64,000 bases of DNA from Macrotis lagotis (Eukaryota > Chordata > Mammalia > Peramelemorphia > Peramelidae), in NCBI RefSeq assembly GCF_037893015.1, contig NC_133658.1:289793719-289857718 (forward strand). The letters run 5' to 3'. How positions within the stretch are numbered: the stretch's first letter is position 1; each line of letters opens with the position of its first letter. Below the pieces are notes generated by a model. That model saw only the letters and a program-made list of their open reading frames with translations, ran no database searches and was not told the DNA's origin. A program made the position numbers and the translations under genes. Positions 1 through 10,637 of this stretch are shown piece after piece.

Positions 1-278
1 GAAGGTGCTGAGGTTTTGCATCCATGTGCACACATGTACACACTCATTTCTCCTCCTATCAATCAAACTTTCCTAGAATCTGGACAGACCCTTGGTGAAG
101 AATAAAGAGCTTGGGTGACTTAGAAATTCCTCAGATGACTTGTAACAAGGTTCAGGGAGCACCTTCACACTTTGTCTCTGCTTTCTCATCTGACAGTGGC
201 AGAAAGAAAAGGTTGTCTTGGTAACTCAGACTGAGTTGACGTAAGTCATTTTGCAATTTTTTCCCTCTGTGAAGAGAA
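1..278. other. Unassigned sequence, no feature seen
   Basis: I see no repeat that I recognise and no convincing exon here. The stretch leads into the purine-rich simple repeat that follows. Confidence 0.5.
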
Positions 279-440
279 AGGCAGAGACAGAGAGATAGGC
301 ACAGAGACACATGCAGTTACACACAGACTTAGAGACAAAGAAAGAGAAAGAGACTGACACATATAGAGACAGATAGGGATAGATGGAGAGAGACAGAGAT
401 AGGCAGAGAAATAAAAAGACACAGAGAAAGACAGAAAGAA
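279..440 (+). repeat. Imperfect purine-rich simple repeat (AGAGACA-like)
   Basis: The sequence is a run of degenerate agagaca and agagata units, almost all A and G on the + strand. Overlapping open frames on both strands are low-complexity products of this repeat (Ser/Leu/Tyr-rich on the minus strand) and are not genes. Confidence 0.85.
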
Positions 441-979
441 TTTTTTTGATCTGGATAAAAGAAAAAAATAGACCTTGTGATTCCTCCCCCTTTTTTTCCC
501 AAACTGAAGTCTGCAAAGGCATGGCTCTAAGAGAAGAGAGGTCAGAAAATTTCTTGGGGAAAAAAAAAAATCAGATTTGTAAAGGAGCTATCCTTCTTGC
601 TCTTTATGACTGCACCATCCCATATTACATATTTCTAATTCTGAAAACACTACTCCAAAGCCCAACATCTAGATAGAACCACAGTTAGGAAATGCAACCT
701 GAAGCCTATGAGTTCTGGGAAGCTAGATAAGGATGCAAACTAGAGAGGAAATAGAGATCCTTGAAACCATTACAATGAGGTTGAACCACACAAAGATTCA
801 TAGAAATCTAAAACTCCAATATGATGCAATTTTGGAAAAAGGGATGCTATCTCTTCTAAGATATCAGAGACAATTTATTCTAGCTGGGGTGAATAGTCAC
901 AAGAGGAAGGAAAAAAAAAGACTCATTTTCTGGATTGTTGAAGTTTTTCTTCCTATGTCTACCTATAGCCCAACCAAAA
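441..979. other. Unassigned A-rich sequence
   Basis: This stretch is A-rich and has no repeat that I can name. The part from about 720 may be the start of the degraded L1-like element annotated next, but I cannot align it to a known region. Confidence 0.4.
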
Positions 980-1221
980 CAGATTAATGGAGAACTTCTA
1001 GAAAGATGGCCCCTTTAGAAGTTATATCTAAGTCTGGATCCCTTTTATCATCTCAAAAGAGCAAGGAATGTGCCAAATAAAATAAAAGAACAGCAATAAT
1101 GAGGGAGAAAAGTACAGAAATCCTCACAAAGGAAATTGCCATAGAAAAATCAGCTGAGATTGAAGAAATGAGTAAAGTAAAAAGGAAAAAAACTCTTAAT
1201 ATATTGAAGACATAATGTGTG

Positions 1222-1965
1222 TTCCCCAATTGACAAATTGCAAAGGCAATTTACAGATGAGGAGATCAAAGCAATTCATAGCCATATGAAAAATTGCTCT
1301 AAATCATTAATTATTAAAGAAATGCAAATTAAAGCTTCTCTGAGGTACCACCTTATACCTCTCAGACTGGCCAATATGACCAGAAAGGATAATGATCATT
1401 GTTGGAAGGGATGTGGGAAATCTGGGACACTATTACACTGTTGGTGGAGCTGTGAACTCATCCAAACTTTCTGGAGAGAAATTTGGAACTATGCCCAAAG
1501 GGCAACAAAAATGAGCATACCCTTTGACCCAGCAATACCACTACTGGGTCTATACCCTGAAGAGATCATGAAAAAGAGTAAAAACATCACTTGTACAAAA
1601 ATATTTATAGCAGCCCTGTTTGTGGTGGCAAAGAATTGGAAATCAAGTAAATGTCCTTCAATTGGGGAATGGCTTAGCAAACTGGTATATGTATGTCATG
1701 GAACACTATTGTTCTATTAGAAACCAGGAGGGATGGGGATTCAGGGAAGCCTGGAGGGATCTGCATGAGTTGATGCTGAGTGAGATGAGCAGAACCAGAA
1801 AAACACTGTACACCCTAACAGCAACATGGGGGAGATGTTCAATCTTGAAGGTCTCACTCATTCCATCAGTGCAACAATTGGTAACAATTTTGGGCTGTCT
1901 GCAATGGAGAATACCATCTGTATCCAGATAAAGAGCCATGGAATTTGAGCAAAGTTCAAGGACTA
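1222..1965 (+). pseudogene. L1 ORF2 C-terminal fragment, broken
   Basis: Translation shows the Cys-rich C-terminal segment of L1 ORF2p: the C-x3-C-x7-H-x4-C knuckle in CWKGCGKSGTLLHCWWSC, followed by IPFDPAIPLLGLYP, IFIAALFVVAKNW and CPSIGEW. The frame open to about 1,720 is left near 1,680-1,700, where the other frame continues with YVMEHYCSIRNQ and LMLSEMSRTRK. The endonuclease and reverse transcriptase domains are absent because of the 5' truncation. It cannot make an active protein. Confidence 0.88.
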
Positions 1966-2212
1966 TTCCTTTTAATTTAGGGAAAAAATCCAGATATCTT
2001 ATTGTCAGATCTTGTTTTTTCTTAGACTTTTTGTCTCTTCCTTAAGGATATGATTTCTTTCTCATCACACTCAATTTGGATCAATATACAACATGGAAAC
2101 AAAGTAAAGACTGACAGATTGCTTTCCATGGGGGTAGGGGTAAGGAAGGGAAGTAAGATTGGAGGGAAAATTATAAAATTCAAATAATATCTTTAATAAA
2201 AAACAATTAAAA
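1222..2212 (+). mobile_element. 5'-truncated L1 insertion with target-site duplication
   Basis: A perfect 15 bp direct repeat, aagacataatgtgtg, lies at 1,207-1,221 and 2,213-2,227, so both edges are exact. The insert carries the end of ORF2, a 3' UTR and an AATAAA-containing A-rich end just before the right repeat. Only about 1 kb of the roughly 6 kb parent remains. The same 3' UTR text ('catcacactcaatt', 'catggaaacaaagtaaagact') recurs near 22,330 and 43,130 and, inverted, near 31,200, which ties them to one family. Confidence 0.94.
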
Positions 2213-2960
2213 AAGACATAATGTGTGAAAATAAAATGGAAGGCAAATTCTCCAGAAGGAATTAATTCAATAACTGCAATTATAATCTCAGAAAAGAGAA
2301 AAGATCAGTCATAAGAACTCTCACCCTCCCACCCACATTTGAAAAATTTAATTAACAAATGGAAAAATATCAGGATAAAAATTAGAGCTCTTAAAGAAAA
2401 GCTCAAAAGAAAATCAGTGATTTAGAATGAAAGATAGAGAATCTTAACAAAGTAGTAGACATATCAATGAAGAGATTTAAGAAAATGAACTAAAATGAAG
2501 TGATAAAAGAAATACTAGAGGAAAGACAAAAACAGCAGTTAGTTCTATAAGATAAGAACAAACACTTGAAAGTCAGCACTCAACAAGATAATTAAGAATT
2601 AATGATCAGAAAAAATTTTATCATATTTTAGTAAGCCATAAAAGGATATAACCCAGAGGTATTAAACCTAGAGAATAAAGTATAGTTTTTTTAGAATTCA
2701 TAGGATGCCAAGAGAGAAGAATCTGAATTTAAGTCACTCAGAAATGTGCCTACCAAGCTTCAGAACTTCATAAACAAAGAGAAATATTGTAAATGGTCAT
2801 CAAGAAATAGTTTGCATGTCAAGAAACTCCAAACCAAATTACCCAGGACTTCTCATGAATAATATGAAATAAAAGGAAAAACTAGAATATAAAATATCAA
2901 AAAACAAAAGGAAATAGCTTGCCTCCTAGGTTAATTTATACAGCAAAGCTCAGAATAACC

Positions 2961-3372
2961 TTTTAGAAAAAAAAGCAGGCCCTTTATCAAATGGTATCTA
3001 GAGAATCAAAGGAGCAAGGAATTAGGGAGACCTTTGGAGGAAAGCTACCTGAAATGATTTATGTTGTGAGCAAATCAAATATGTTCCATATAAGCTTGTC
3101 TCTAGGAAATTTTTTTCTCTTCAAAATAGCAATACATTACATTATTAGTTAATACATTATGGCAAAATCTCATTATAAAGTTGCAAAACTCCACTATAAC
3201 TTTGTTCTAATCAATCACCCATTTTTAATATTGCTCTTATCTTTTTTCCAAACAGTGAGTTTCATGGCATAAATAACATTGACATTTTCAGTGCTATATT
3301 CTGTGGAGTATGTCTATACTTAAGGATTCTTCTATTGAAAAACATCTCTTGAATCTGCTCTCAGAGCCAGCA
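2961..3372. other. Unassigned AT-rich sequence
   Basis: No repeat family or exon is recognised here. The DNA is AT-rich and lies between the old L1-like block and a CR1/L3 fragment. Confidence 0.4.
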
Positions 3373-3810
3373 TTATAGAATCATAGAATCTCAGAGCTAT
3401 AAGTGACTACTGAGATCAGTCAGCCTAGTCCATACTGGAACAGGAATCCCCTCAGCAATATCCAGGACAAGTGTTCATCTATCTCCCACTTTAAGATGTC
3501 TAGGAATAAGGAGCCCACTGTCTCTCATGGCAGACCATTCCATTTTTTCACAGCATTAACCCTTAGGAAGTTTTTCCTTTACCCTAAATCCAAATCTGCC
3601 TCTTGGCAACTTCCACCCTCTTTTTTTTTTTTTTTTATTTTGCCCTTTGGGACCAGCAGAGCCAGCCAAGTAATTTTCCCATGTGACAGCCCTTCAAATT
3701 CTTGAAGACAGCTATCATGTCTCCCTTAAGTGTCTTCTTCTTCATGTTAAACATATCTGTATCTGAGGTTAGACACCATAGTATCAATCCTTTCAGAAAC
3801 ACATGTGACC
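3373..3810 (-). mobile_element. CR1/L3-type LINE 3' end
   Basis: The + strand begins with atagaatcatagaatctcag, the reverse complement of the CR1 terminal repeat. It then follows the familiar order of an inverted CR1 3' region: a 'gacaagtgttcatct' block, 'ggagcccactgtctctcat', 'ttaggaagtttttcct' and 'ctaaatccaaatctgcc'. A T17 run near 3,620 is a later expansion. CR1/L3 is ancient in mammals, so this is a fossil. Confidence 0.8.
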
Positions 3811-4420
3811 CATAGCTTAACAGTTGCTGTAGATGGCTTTGACACAGAGAAGCCAAGAAATCCCAGAGGATAGTCTACAATGAGCGAAAACTCCCTGGAG
3901 CTTGGTTGACAAGGGGTGACTGACTGTCCCTCCCTGGTGTGACCAAGGAAAGCTCCCATTTATGTTCATGTTCTTTCCTTTGCTTAGCCAAGGGAGGTTT
4001 TTTGAAATATACATAGCAACGTTTTAAGTTAAAAGTCTTTCCTGTGTGTTTGGAATGGCAGTCCATTTGCTGTCATTAACTATAGATGGGATAATCTCTC
4101 CTGGAAGAGAGGAAGGTGGGAGTTGCTCATAATAATCAGGGTAAGTCGCACTGTTTAACTGGGGCCTTTCTCCAGTGGGGTTTTCTTTTCTAGGCTGCCT
4201 TTAAAATTTCTTCATCAGTTAAGCTCTTCTGTTCTAAAAACAGAGAAAAATTTTGGGAGAACAGAGTCCTTCCTCTCTCTCACCCACTACCTCCTTAGAG
4301 GGGTCTGCTCTATATATCTGCACTCACGATTGCCACAGCTAAGGGAGGGGACCCCACAGAAGCCACTCGTGGGGACTCATCTATGTCCCAAAGATATACT
4401 AGTTGGATACAATGCTTAGA
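3811..4420. other. Repeat-free unassigned sequence
   Basis: The composition is balanced and no repeat is recognised. Short minus-strand open frames (up to 73 codons) overlap in several frames, as expected by chance. Confidence 0.4.
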
Positions 4421-4468
4421 ACTTTGTTTTTTCTTTTCTTCTCTTTTCTTCTCTTTTCTTTTCTTTTC

Positions 4469-4499
<31 letters not shown>

Positions 4500-4605
4500 C
4501 TTCTCTTCTCTTTTCTTTTTTCTTTTCTTTTCTCTTTTCTTTTCTTTTCTCTTCTCTTCTTTTCTTTTCTTTCTCTCTTTCTCTCTCTCTCTCTTTCTTT
4601 CTTTC
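4421..4605 (+). repeat. Pyrimidine microsatellite (CTTTT)n/(CTTCT)n
   Basis: About 185 bases are almost purely C and T, built from cttttcttt-type units and grading into (CT)n and (CTTT)n. Open frames here translate to Phe/Leu/Ser runs or Lys/Arg/Glu runs and are artefacts. Confidence 0.95.
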
Positions 4606-4635
4606 TGGTGCTTAGAACTTTACAGAACACTCACA

Positions 4636-4760
4636 TTTCTGATCAGGGTGCTATAGAGGCTAAAGTGCTGGATTCTGGAGTCAAGAAGATCTGAGAAACT
4701 TATTGGCTGTGTGAACCTGGGCTCTCTAAGCCCCTTTTTTTTCTCATCAGTAAAATGAAT
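4636..4760 (+). mobile_element. MIR-type SINE fragment
   Basis: The text 'aaagtgctggattctggagtcaagaagatctg' followed by a degenerate 'ggctgtgtgaacctgggc' and 'tcatcagtaaaatgaatg' follows the MIR consensus order on the + strand. Confidence 0.8.
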
Positions 4761-4984
4761 GAAAATAAATTAAGTGCCTACCATGTGGAAAGCTAGAGAA
4801 ATAGAAAGAAAATATTTGGTTGTTTCTGTCCCAGTGTATAGAGGCAGGGCAGATGAAGTTTGGAGGACCTTAGGGGCTGATGGTAAGTTATATGCTTAAA
4901 GCCTGGTGGTCCTCCATCTCGCTAGAAGGAATAGAGTTGAGGACTCTCATTTCATCCAAGCCTTATGGTCAGTCAAGCAGACCA
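4761..4984. other. Probable ancient repeat, unnamed
   Basis: It starts with a MIR/THER-like phrase (ttaagtgcctaccatgtgg) and then becomes unrecognisable. No gene is visible. Confidence 0.35.
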
Positions 4985-5105
4985 GAGAGGGATAACAAAA
5001 GCCCCTACCTCACAGGGTTGATGTGAGGATCAAATAAGATAACGTATATAAAACACTTTGCAAAGTTCCAAGTTCCAGATCAACGTGAGCTATTATTATT
5101 TGATC
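4985..5105 (+). mobile_element. MIR 3' end
   Basis: The phrase 'cctcacagggttgatgtgag', then 'atcaaataagataa' and 'aaaacactttgcaaag' is the usual 3' part of a + strand MIR. Confidence 0.75.
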
Positions 5106-5179
5106 CTCCTAAGGAGAAGGTGAGCTAGATAGGGCAGGAATTATCATTCCTATTTATAATACATCAATACAAAAGTATC

Positions 5180-5345
5180 TGTGATTTAATCAGTGTAGGA
5201 ACTCTCTTCATCAAGGCAATTCTTGTTCATCTACAATCTTAGTCAGTTGTCTAAGGATCAGAGTAGCTGAATTACCTCTTCATGGTCACACAGTAAGAGG
5301 CAATGGTAGGCTCTGAATCTGGGTTCTACTCAGGGGTTTCCTGAT
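5180..5345 (-). mobile_element. MIR fragment
   Basis: The + strand shows 'catggtcacacagtaagagg' followed by 'aggctctgaatctgggttct', the inverted MIR core and tail. The 5' half is degraded. Confidence 0.65.
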
Positions 5346-5609
5346 AAATTTTTAGTAACCAGTTCCCTGTAAATTCACAGCACACTTTTAAGTTTAATCT
5401 TTATCATTAAAGTTTTCTTCCTCACTTTCTTCAGTCTAGATATCAACAAATCAGTAAACTAAAACCTGATTTGTTGTGCTGGCCAATATTTGAAGTGTAA
5501 GAGCTACAATGAAAATTTAACACTTGACTCTTGTCAGTTAATTCAAGCTGGCTTCAACACATCCCTCATTCTCCCTGGCTCCAAGTTCATTATTCTACCC
5601 TATAAACCA

Positions 5610-6390
5610 CATTGGCTTTTCATTATCCCTATTTTACAGAAGAAGAAAACAGAAACTCTAAGAACTTAGGAGGATTGTCCTAGGTTACATAGCTGGTGAA
5701 TGCCATAGCTGGGATTAGGACCCAGATCTCCTAATTTTAGTTCTAAATTCATTTCTGGATGCCCCATTGACTCTGGACTTATACTCTTACACTGAGTTCT
5801 TGAGAAACCACTTCATTGAGAAAATGGATGTTTAGCCATGGTACCTCTCTACCAAGGAAGGATGATAAAAATGAGAGCTGAAAGGGGCAACATTTTACAG
5901 TTGAGGAAACTGGGGTCCAGAGAGAAGTAGAGACTGTGGCCAAGGTCACTGAGCAATGGAAAATACAAAATTCAAATCCTGGTCTTCTTTCTACTTTCAG
6001 ATTTTTTTGACTAGTCTGTGTTGTCTCTCTGGATTTCCCCTGATTACTTAAATTCATGGGATTTAGAGCTGAAGATGTAAGTTATCCCTTTCTATTTATA
6101 GAGGAGGTGATTGAAACCTAGGCTGACTTAGTGACTGCTCAAGGTCTTACAGTAAATAGCAAAGTTGGGGTCCAAAACCAGATCCTCTGTTAACACATCC
6201 TAGGATTATAGAATTAGAGCTAGAGAGGGCCCCAAGTGTCAAATAATTCAATGCTCTCATTTTACAGTCAAGGAAACTAAGGCCCAGAGAGGGTCAGCAA
6301 CTTACCTGTGGTCACAGAGGTAGTGAGCCACAGAGCTAGGATTTGAACCCAGAGTCTATTCATTTAAATCACTGTTTCATATTCAGTGTT
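5610..6390 (-). mobile_element. Cluster of four minus-strand MIR copies
   Basis: Four copies follow each other in the same orientation, at roughly 5,610-5,775, 5,868-6,000, 6,050-6,195 and 6,205-6,390. Each has an inverted MIR signature: 'tttacagwtgaggaaact', then 'aaggtcac' and a 'atttgaaccc'-like end. The last is the best preserved. Confidence 0.8.
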
Positions 6391-6715
6391 CATTTTACTC
6401 TTGGCTTACAAGACCTTAATGGGGCAGAATTAGGAAAAAACATAAGGGAGGCCAGGTAAATTCAACTAGTCAGGAAAGATGCCAATAGCAAAAGCCAGAA
6501 CAGGAGTTGGATCCACTACCACAAAATAAATACCTGCTAATCGGACAACTTCCTCCTCTCTTGGTGACCCTCAAGAGGCTAACACAGACTGAAAGTGCAC
6601 AGGAACCAACCTGATTCAATGCTATTTCAGAGAAGTAATCAGCTCATGTTTCTGATTTCAAGCATAAGAATCATCTGGGTCTGGGGATGAGGTGTTTTGG
6701 GGACCCCCAAGGAAG
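6391..6715. other. Unassigned sequence
   Basis: Nothing is recognised between the MIR cluster and the next SINE insertion. Confidence 0.4.
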
Positions 6716-6729
6716 CCCCATGATGTCCT

Positions 6730-6886
6730 TTTTTTTTTTTTTGGTCTTTGCAAGGCAATGGGGTTAAGTGGCTTGCCCAAGGCCACACAGCTTGGTAATT
6801 ATTAAGTGTCTGAGGTCAGATTTGAACTCAGGTCCTCCTGACTCCAGGGCCAGTGCTCTATCCACTGTGCCACCTAGTCGCCCCAT
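6730..6886 (-). mobile_element. WSINE/Mar1-type SINE with target-site duplication
   Basis: The direct repeat ccccatgatgtcct lies at 6,716-6,729 and 6,887-6,900 and bounds the insert exactly. On the + strand the insert begins with a poly-T (the inverted tail), then 'gcaaggcaatggggttaag', and ends 'gtgccacctagtcgcccc', the inverted tRNA-like head. This is a full-length copy. Confidence 0.95.
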
Positions 6887-6900
6887 CCCCATGATGTCCT

Positions 6901-7552
6901 ACTATTCAGCTATGGACTTCCTTTTGCACCCCTCCTTTATGACCATTGGCAAACACTGGTCTATTGAGACCACAATGGCACTGTCTGTTTCCATTCTGTC
7001 CAACTGGAGCTGTTCAAAGTCAAGTTTTCTTAGAAGCAATGGGATATAATAAGTCAGTCTAATCAATATTCCACTGTAGTAGCAAGAGAATGAAGAGAGG
7101 AACAGGCCGAAGAAGGGAAGGGATGAAAGATATTTTGTGTGACTCCCAAGACTGGTTTGTCCTCCTCACAAAACCTGAGCAAAAATGCCTTTGATGTTTT
7201 TGTGATCGCCAGCCCCTCACAGATGGTTCCATGCCTCCCAACTCTTCCATAACTAATTGGTATTCAGCAGGTAACCAAAAGCAGCACCCTCAGCAGAGTC
7301 CTGGCCCTGGAATTTGGTGACAGCTTTTGGGGTGGGGCCAGTAAGCAGCTTATTCCTAAAAGCCCCAGAAAGGAAAAAGGAACCCACTTGAGAAGAGATA
7401 GAATGGGATAAAAGGTCTCTGAACAATCCCCAGACTTTAGATGTAGGATCTGTTCTGCCTTAAGAAAGTCTGTGTGAGCCTGGATCTGATCCTGGAACCA
7501 ACATAGGTGGCCTCCCCCTGGAGCTCTCAGAGTAGGCAAAACCTTCCTTATT
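6901..7552. other. Unassigned sequence
   Basis: No repeat or exon is recognised. A 113-codon minus-strand frame at 7,264-7,605 runs into the adjacent SINE and has no domain that I recognise, so I treat it as chance. Confidence 0.4.
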
Positions 7553-7780
7553 GGGGCAACTAGGTAGGTGGGTAGAGTGCTGGGCCTGGAGTCAGGAATA
7601 CTCAACTTCCTGAGTTCAAATGTTGCTACATTAGCAAGTCACTTTACCCTATTTGCCTCAGTTTCCTCATCTATCAAATGAGCTGGAGAAGGAAATGGTA
7701 AAGCATTCCAGTTTCTTTGCCAAGAAAACCCCTAATGGGATCCCAAAGAGTCACTCACCATTGAACAACTGCAAAAACCT
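7553..7780 (+). mobile_element. RTE-tailed CORE-SINE
   Basis: A SINE head (ggcaactaggtaggtgggta...tggagtcagg) is joined to a MIR-like core. The tail 'gagaaggaaatggtaaagc', 'tttgccaagaaaacccc' and 'gggatcccaaagagtca' resembles the 3' end of RTE/BovB LINEs, which presumably mobilised it. Confidence 0.88.
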
Positions 7781-8094
7781 TCCTAACTGCATTTACTGTG
7801 TCCTGGCTACTTATAGACCAGGTACTTTGCTAGGCACCAGGAGATAAAAAGACAAAAATGTAGTAGTAACTTTCTATTTACTGAGAAGAAAGAATTAAAA
7901 AACAACTAAAACACAAGCTAATGAATATACAGAGTAATGGAGGAGGGGGAAAATCCTTATAACAGAGGGGATTAAGAAAGGTCTTGGGCAGGACAGGGTA
8001 CATGAGCTGATGCATGAAGGGAGAGGAGATAGAGTTTTCAAGAGACTGTGTGAAGCAGGGAGAGCATTCCAGAGATGGCAAAGACACTGAGGCA
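7781..8094 (+). mobile_element. Ancient repeat, THER-like start then unnamed family
   Basis: The first part (atttactgtgtcctggct... 'aggtactttgctaggcacca') resembles the start of a marsupial THER/MIR. The rest ('ggattaagaaaggtcttggg', 'gcagggagagcattccagag') belongs to a purine-rich mammal-wide repeat that I recognise from other genomes but cannot name. Confidence 0.5.
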
Positions 8095-8360
8095 ATCTCG
8101 AATCCTCACTGATCTTCCTACTGTTAGTTTTTCTCCCTCCCAATAATTCATCTCATTCCCTACTGCCAAATGAACCTCCCTAAAGCTTTCTAATTCTGTC
8201 ATTTTTCTGCTCAAAGTCTTCAATGGCTCCTTATTGCTTGCCTAATAAATTCCAAATCCTTAGCCTGATATTTAAGACTGGCTCAAGTCTTGCTTTTTGC
8301 TACTCCTTGAATACATAAACTCAATTGTTATCTTTTCTATAAAAAGTGTTCTCTCACCTC
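8095..8360 (+). mobile_element. L2 fragment
   Basis: The phrases 'aaagtcttcaatggctcctt', 'aataaattccaaatccttag' and 'tatttaagactggctcaa' match the familiar L2 ORF2-end region in + orientation. Confidence 0.8.
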
Positions 8361-8565
8361 TTCCTTCCAAGTTCTCTATGTCTCTGTCTCTATGTGTATT
8401 TCTGTCTCTCTTTATATTTCTCTCTCTTTCTGTGTCTACCTCTGTCTCTGTTTCTTTATCACTCTTTTTTCTCTTTGTCTCTCTCTGGTTCTCTTTTTTT
8501 TCCTCTCTCTGACTCTATTTCTATCTCTCTCTATCTTGTCTCTCTATCAGGCTCTGGCCCTGGCT
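8361..8565 (+). repeat. Pyrimidine-rich (TCTG/TCTC)n simple repeat
   Basis: About 200 bases consist mainly of tctctctg and tctgtctc units. Three overlapping Ser/Leu-rich open frames of up to 120 codons come from this repeat and are not genes. Confidence 0.9.
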
Positions 8566-8611
8566 CTCTCACTTCTAAAGTCTTACAGAGTTTTGTTACT
8601 TTCCAATCACA

Positions 8612-8823
8612 TTGGAGACAGCTCGGTAGCTCAATGAATAAAGCACTGAGCCTGGAGTCAAGAAGATCTGAGTGCAAATGTCACCTCAAAAACTTAGTAG
8701 TTAAATGACCCCTGGGTAAGTCATTTAATCTCCATTTGCTTCAGTTCCATCAACTGTAAAATGGGGGATGAAACACAGACTCCCACAAAGTTATCATGAG
8801 TATCAAATGAGATAATACTTTTT
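8612..8823 (+). mobile_element. MIR/CORE-SINE, interrupted by an L1
   Basis: The head (gagacagctcggtagctcaa, 'ctggagtcaagaagatctga') and MIR tail ('aactgtaaaatgggggatga') run into the L1 insertion at 8,825. Its final words, 'aaaagtgcctagcatag', resume at 9,321 after the insertion. Confidence 0.85.
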
Positions 8824-8824
8824 T

Positions 8825-9304
8825 CCTGGTTTTATTTTATTTTCTCCCCAGTTACATGCAAATACAAATTTCAACATTCACTTCTAAAACCTTGAATTCC
8901 TCCCACTCTATTCCTCCTCTTTGAGAAAGCAACCTATACCTTGGTATAGGTTAAAAATGTGTAGTCATGAAAAGCATTACTACAATAATTATGTAGAAAA
9001 GTGAATCTAATATCCCCCTCCAAAAATAAAAAAGAGAAACCTCAAGAACAATAAAGTGAAAAAGATAAAAATATGCTTTAGTCTGTATTCAGACACTGTC
9101 TTTGGGATGGATAGTATTCTTTATCATAAGTCCTTCAGGTTCTCTTGGGTCACAACATTATTGAGAGAAGGTGGGTCATTCACAGTTGATCATCCTACAA
9201 CATTGCTGTTACTTGGTATAAAGTATATTTCCCATTGCATCTGCTTATGTAAGTTTTTTACTGAAAGCATTATGTTCATCATTTCCCATTACAGAGCAGC
9301 ATTT
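8825..9304 (-). mobile_element. L1 3' end inserted in a SINE
   Basis: The repeat tgagataatacttttt flanks the block at 8,808-8,823 and 9,305-9,320. Read on the minus strand it ends 'gtaactggggagaaaataaa', the 3' terminus also seen at 37,960-38,020. It contains the inverted 'cagttgatcatc' block shared with the copies near 24,160 and 36,175. It is 5'-truncated with no ORF. Confidence 0.88.
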
Positions 9305-9351
9305 TGAGATAATACTTTTTAAAAGTGCCTAGCATAGAAATACTAAAGAAA

Positions 9352-9366
9352 CCCCCCCCCCCCCCC
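9352..9366 (+). repeat. C15 homopolymer
   Basis: An uninterrupted run of 15 C sits inside the MIR 3' area. Its length is likely to vary between individuals and assemblies. Confidence 0.95.
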
Positions 9367-9425
9367 AGATCTGTTTCCTCTGCTATAAAATAAGGGAGCT
9401 GGGCTAGGAGATTTCAGTGCTAAAT
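9367..9425 (+). mobile_element. MIR fragment
   Basis: The words 'gtttcctctgctataaaata' and 'ggctaggagattt' are the central and 3' part of a + strand MIR. Confidence 0.65.
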
Positions 9426-10015
9426 ATCCATGACTTGTCTGTCATCTCTGTCTGTCATTCCAGAGTGGGGCATATCACTGATCCTTAAGCAGAAGCCATA
9501 GGGGTGGCCAAGATTCTCCCTGTTGGCCCCTGTTCCTATTGGAGTATCTGAACCAAGCACCTCTGCTTGAGAGCCGTTTACCCTAGCGGCACAGGTTGCT
9601 CTGCCACAAGGCAGCAGGCCCATTTTTCCTCTGCCAACACCAGTATGTTTTTCCTTTGAGCTGAGCAAGCAGATGGTACTGTTTCAATTCTGTCTCCAGT
9701 GCCTGTCCCTCAGGGGCCAGGCCTCCGTGAGCTAATAGGTCTTTGCCACCTTCAATACCTATGCATTCTTAACACATCCCCTTCAGGTACAAGGGAGCCC
9801 AGGCCTGCTGCCTTTGCAGGGATATATCCACTCCCTATGTCTTATTTCTCAAAAAAATCTATTCATTCAAAATGGATTTTATTCTTAAAGACCAAGTGCC
9901 ACATGCCAAGGAACCCTGGGTCCTGTCTATTTTGAAAGTTTATACCTAAAGCCAAGTCACTTATTAACCCTTTGCAATCATACCTCCTAATCCAAGAGAG
10001 GAAAGTTTCATTCAT
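9426..10015. other. Repeat-free sequence
   Basis: About 590 bases have balanced composition and no recognised repeat. Short frames on both strands (up to 82 codons) show no domain. It could hold conserved non-coding sequence, but nothing specific is visible. Confidence 0.4.
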
Positions 10016-10016
10016 T

Positions 10017-10320
10017 TGATGATGTTTGTCCTTTGTTCCCAAAGAAGACCATGACATCAGGGAGGTGATGCCATGACAAGCATGTGCATTGAATTTGAAT
10101 GGGGGGTGCTGTGCTAAGTTATCAGCCTCACTTTCTCCTTTGGAGCCATATGGTTTCTAGAGGCCAAATAGGAATCAGGATGACTAGAGATGGCCTTAGA
10201 TATAAAGTGACTTTGCCAAAGTCACCCAGCTAGTAAGTGTTAAGTATCTGAGGTTGGATTTGAGCTCCTGTCCTCCTGACTCCAGACCAATGTTCTATCC
10301 ACTGTACCACTTAGCTGCCC
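10017..10320 (-). mobile_element. Long composite SINE (CORE head with a second unique tail)
   Basis: The + strand starts 'gatgatgtttgtcctttgtt', passes 'gaagaccatgacatcaggga' and 'ggtgctgtgctaagt', then enters an inverted MIR/SINE core and ends 'gtaccacttagctgccct'. The same composite, in the opposite orientation, lies at 41,726-42,040, which proves that the two halves travel together. Confidence 0.85.
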
Positions 10321-10359
10321 TAAAAAACAATTTTTTTCATTCATTCATTTAATAATTGC

Positions 10360-10490
10360 TAGAGAGATGCTGTTTATTAGTCATGTGCCCTCTGAAAAAT
10401 TACTTCTTTCCTTTGGGCCTCAGGTACCCTATGTATAAAATGCGTTAGGATGGTCTCTAAGGTCACTTCCAGCTCTCAATTTTATAGTTG
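10360..10490 (+). mobile_element. MIR fragment
   Basis: The text 'ttcctttgggcctcagg', then 'taaaatgcgttaggatgg' and 'aaggtcacttccagctct' follows the MIR 3' half. Confidence 0.8.
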
Positions 10491-10494
10491 TCAA

Positions 10495-10635
10495 TGTTCT
10501 CTCTCTTCAAATTGCTTTGTATCCACTTATCTGAGATCAAAGTATATTCCCCAGTAGAATATAAGTTTTTTGAGGGAAGAAATATGTTTTTATTTTTGTG
10601 TTTAATCCCAAGTTTCTGGCACAATGCTTAGTTCA
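10495..10635 (+). mobile_element. L2 3' end
   Basis: The phrases 'agaatataagttttttgagg' and 'tctggcacaatgcttag' match the L2/CORE terminal region. Confidence 0.65.
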
Positions 10636-10637
10636 TT

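Larger units (their letters stand above)
980..2960 (+). mobile_element. Probable old L1/HAL1-type ORF1 region, interrupted by a younger L1
   Basis: Outside the insertion at 1,222-2,212 the sequence is A-rich with coiled-coil-like coding texture (repeated gaa, aaa and aga triplets). Near 2,745-2,945 the order of words resembles the end of a marsupial L1 ORF1: a stretch like 'cagaacttcataaacaaaga', then 'attacccaggact', then a tract like 'agaatataaaatatc...aaaagg'. The frame is full of stops. The match is by eye, so this may instead be another LINE. Confidence 0.38.

Noticed and set aside
980..2960. Possible endogenous retrovirus gag-like region
   Set aside because: The A-rich coding texture and the word order near 2,830-2,940 fit an L1/HAL1 ORF1 better. 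No LTR, primer-binding site or protease/polymerase text was seen.
4310..4694. Lys/Arg-rich and Phe/Leu/Ser-rich frames of ~100 codons
   Set aside because: They are translations of the (CTTTT)n microsatellite.
8297..8708. Ser/Leu-rich frames of up to 120 codons resembling a membrane protein
   Set aside because: They come from a (TCTG/TCTC)n simple repeat. The hydrophobic look is an artefact.
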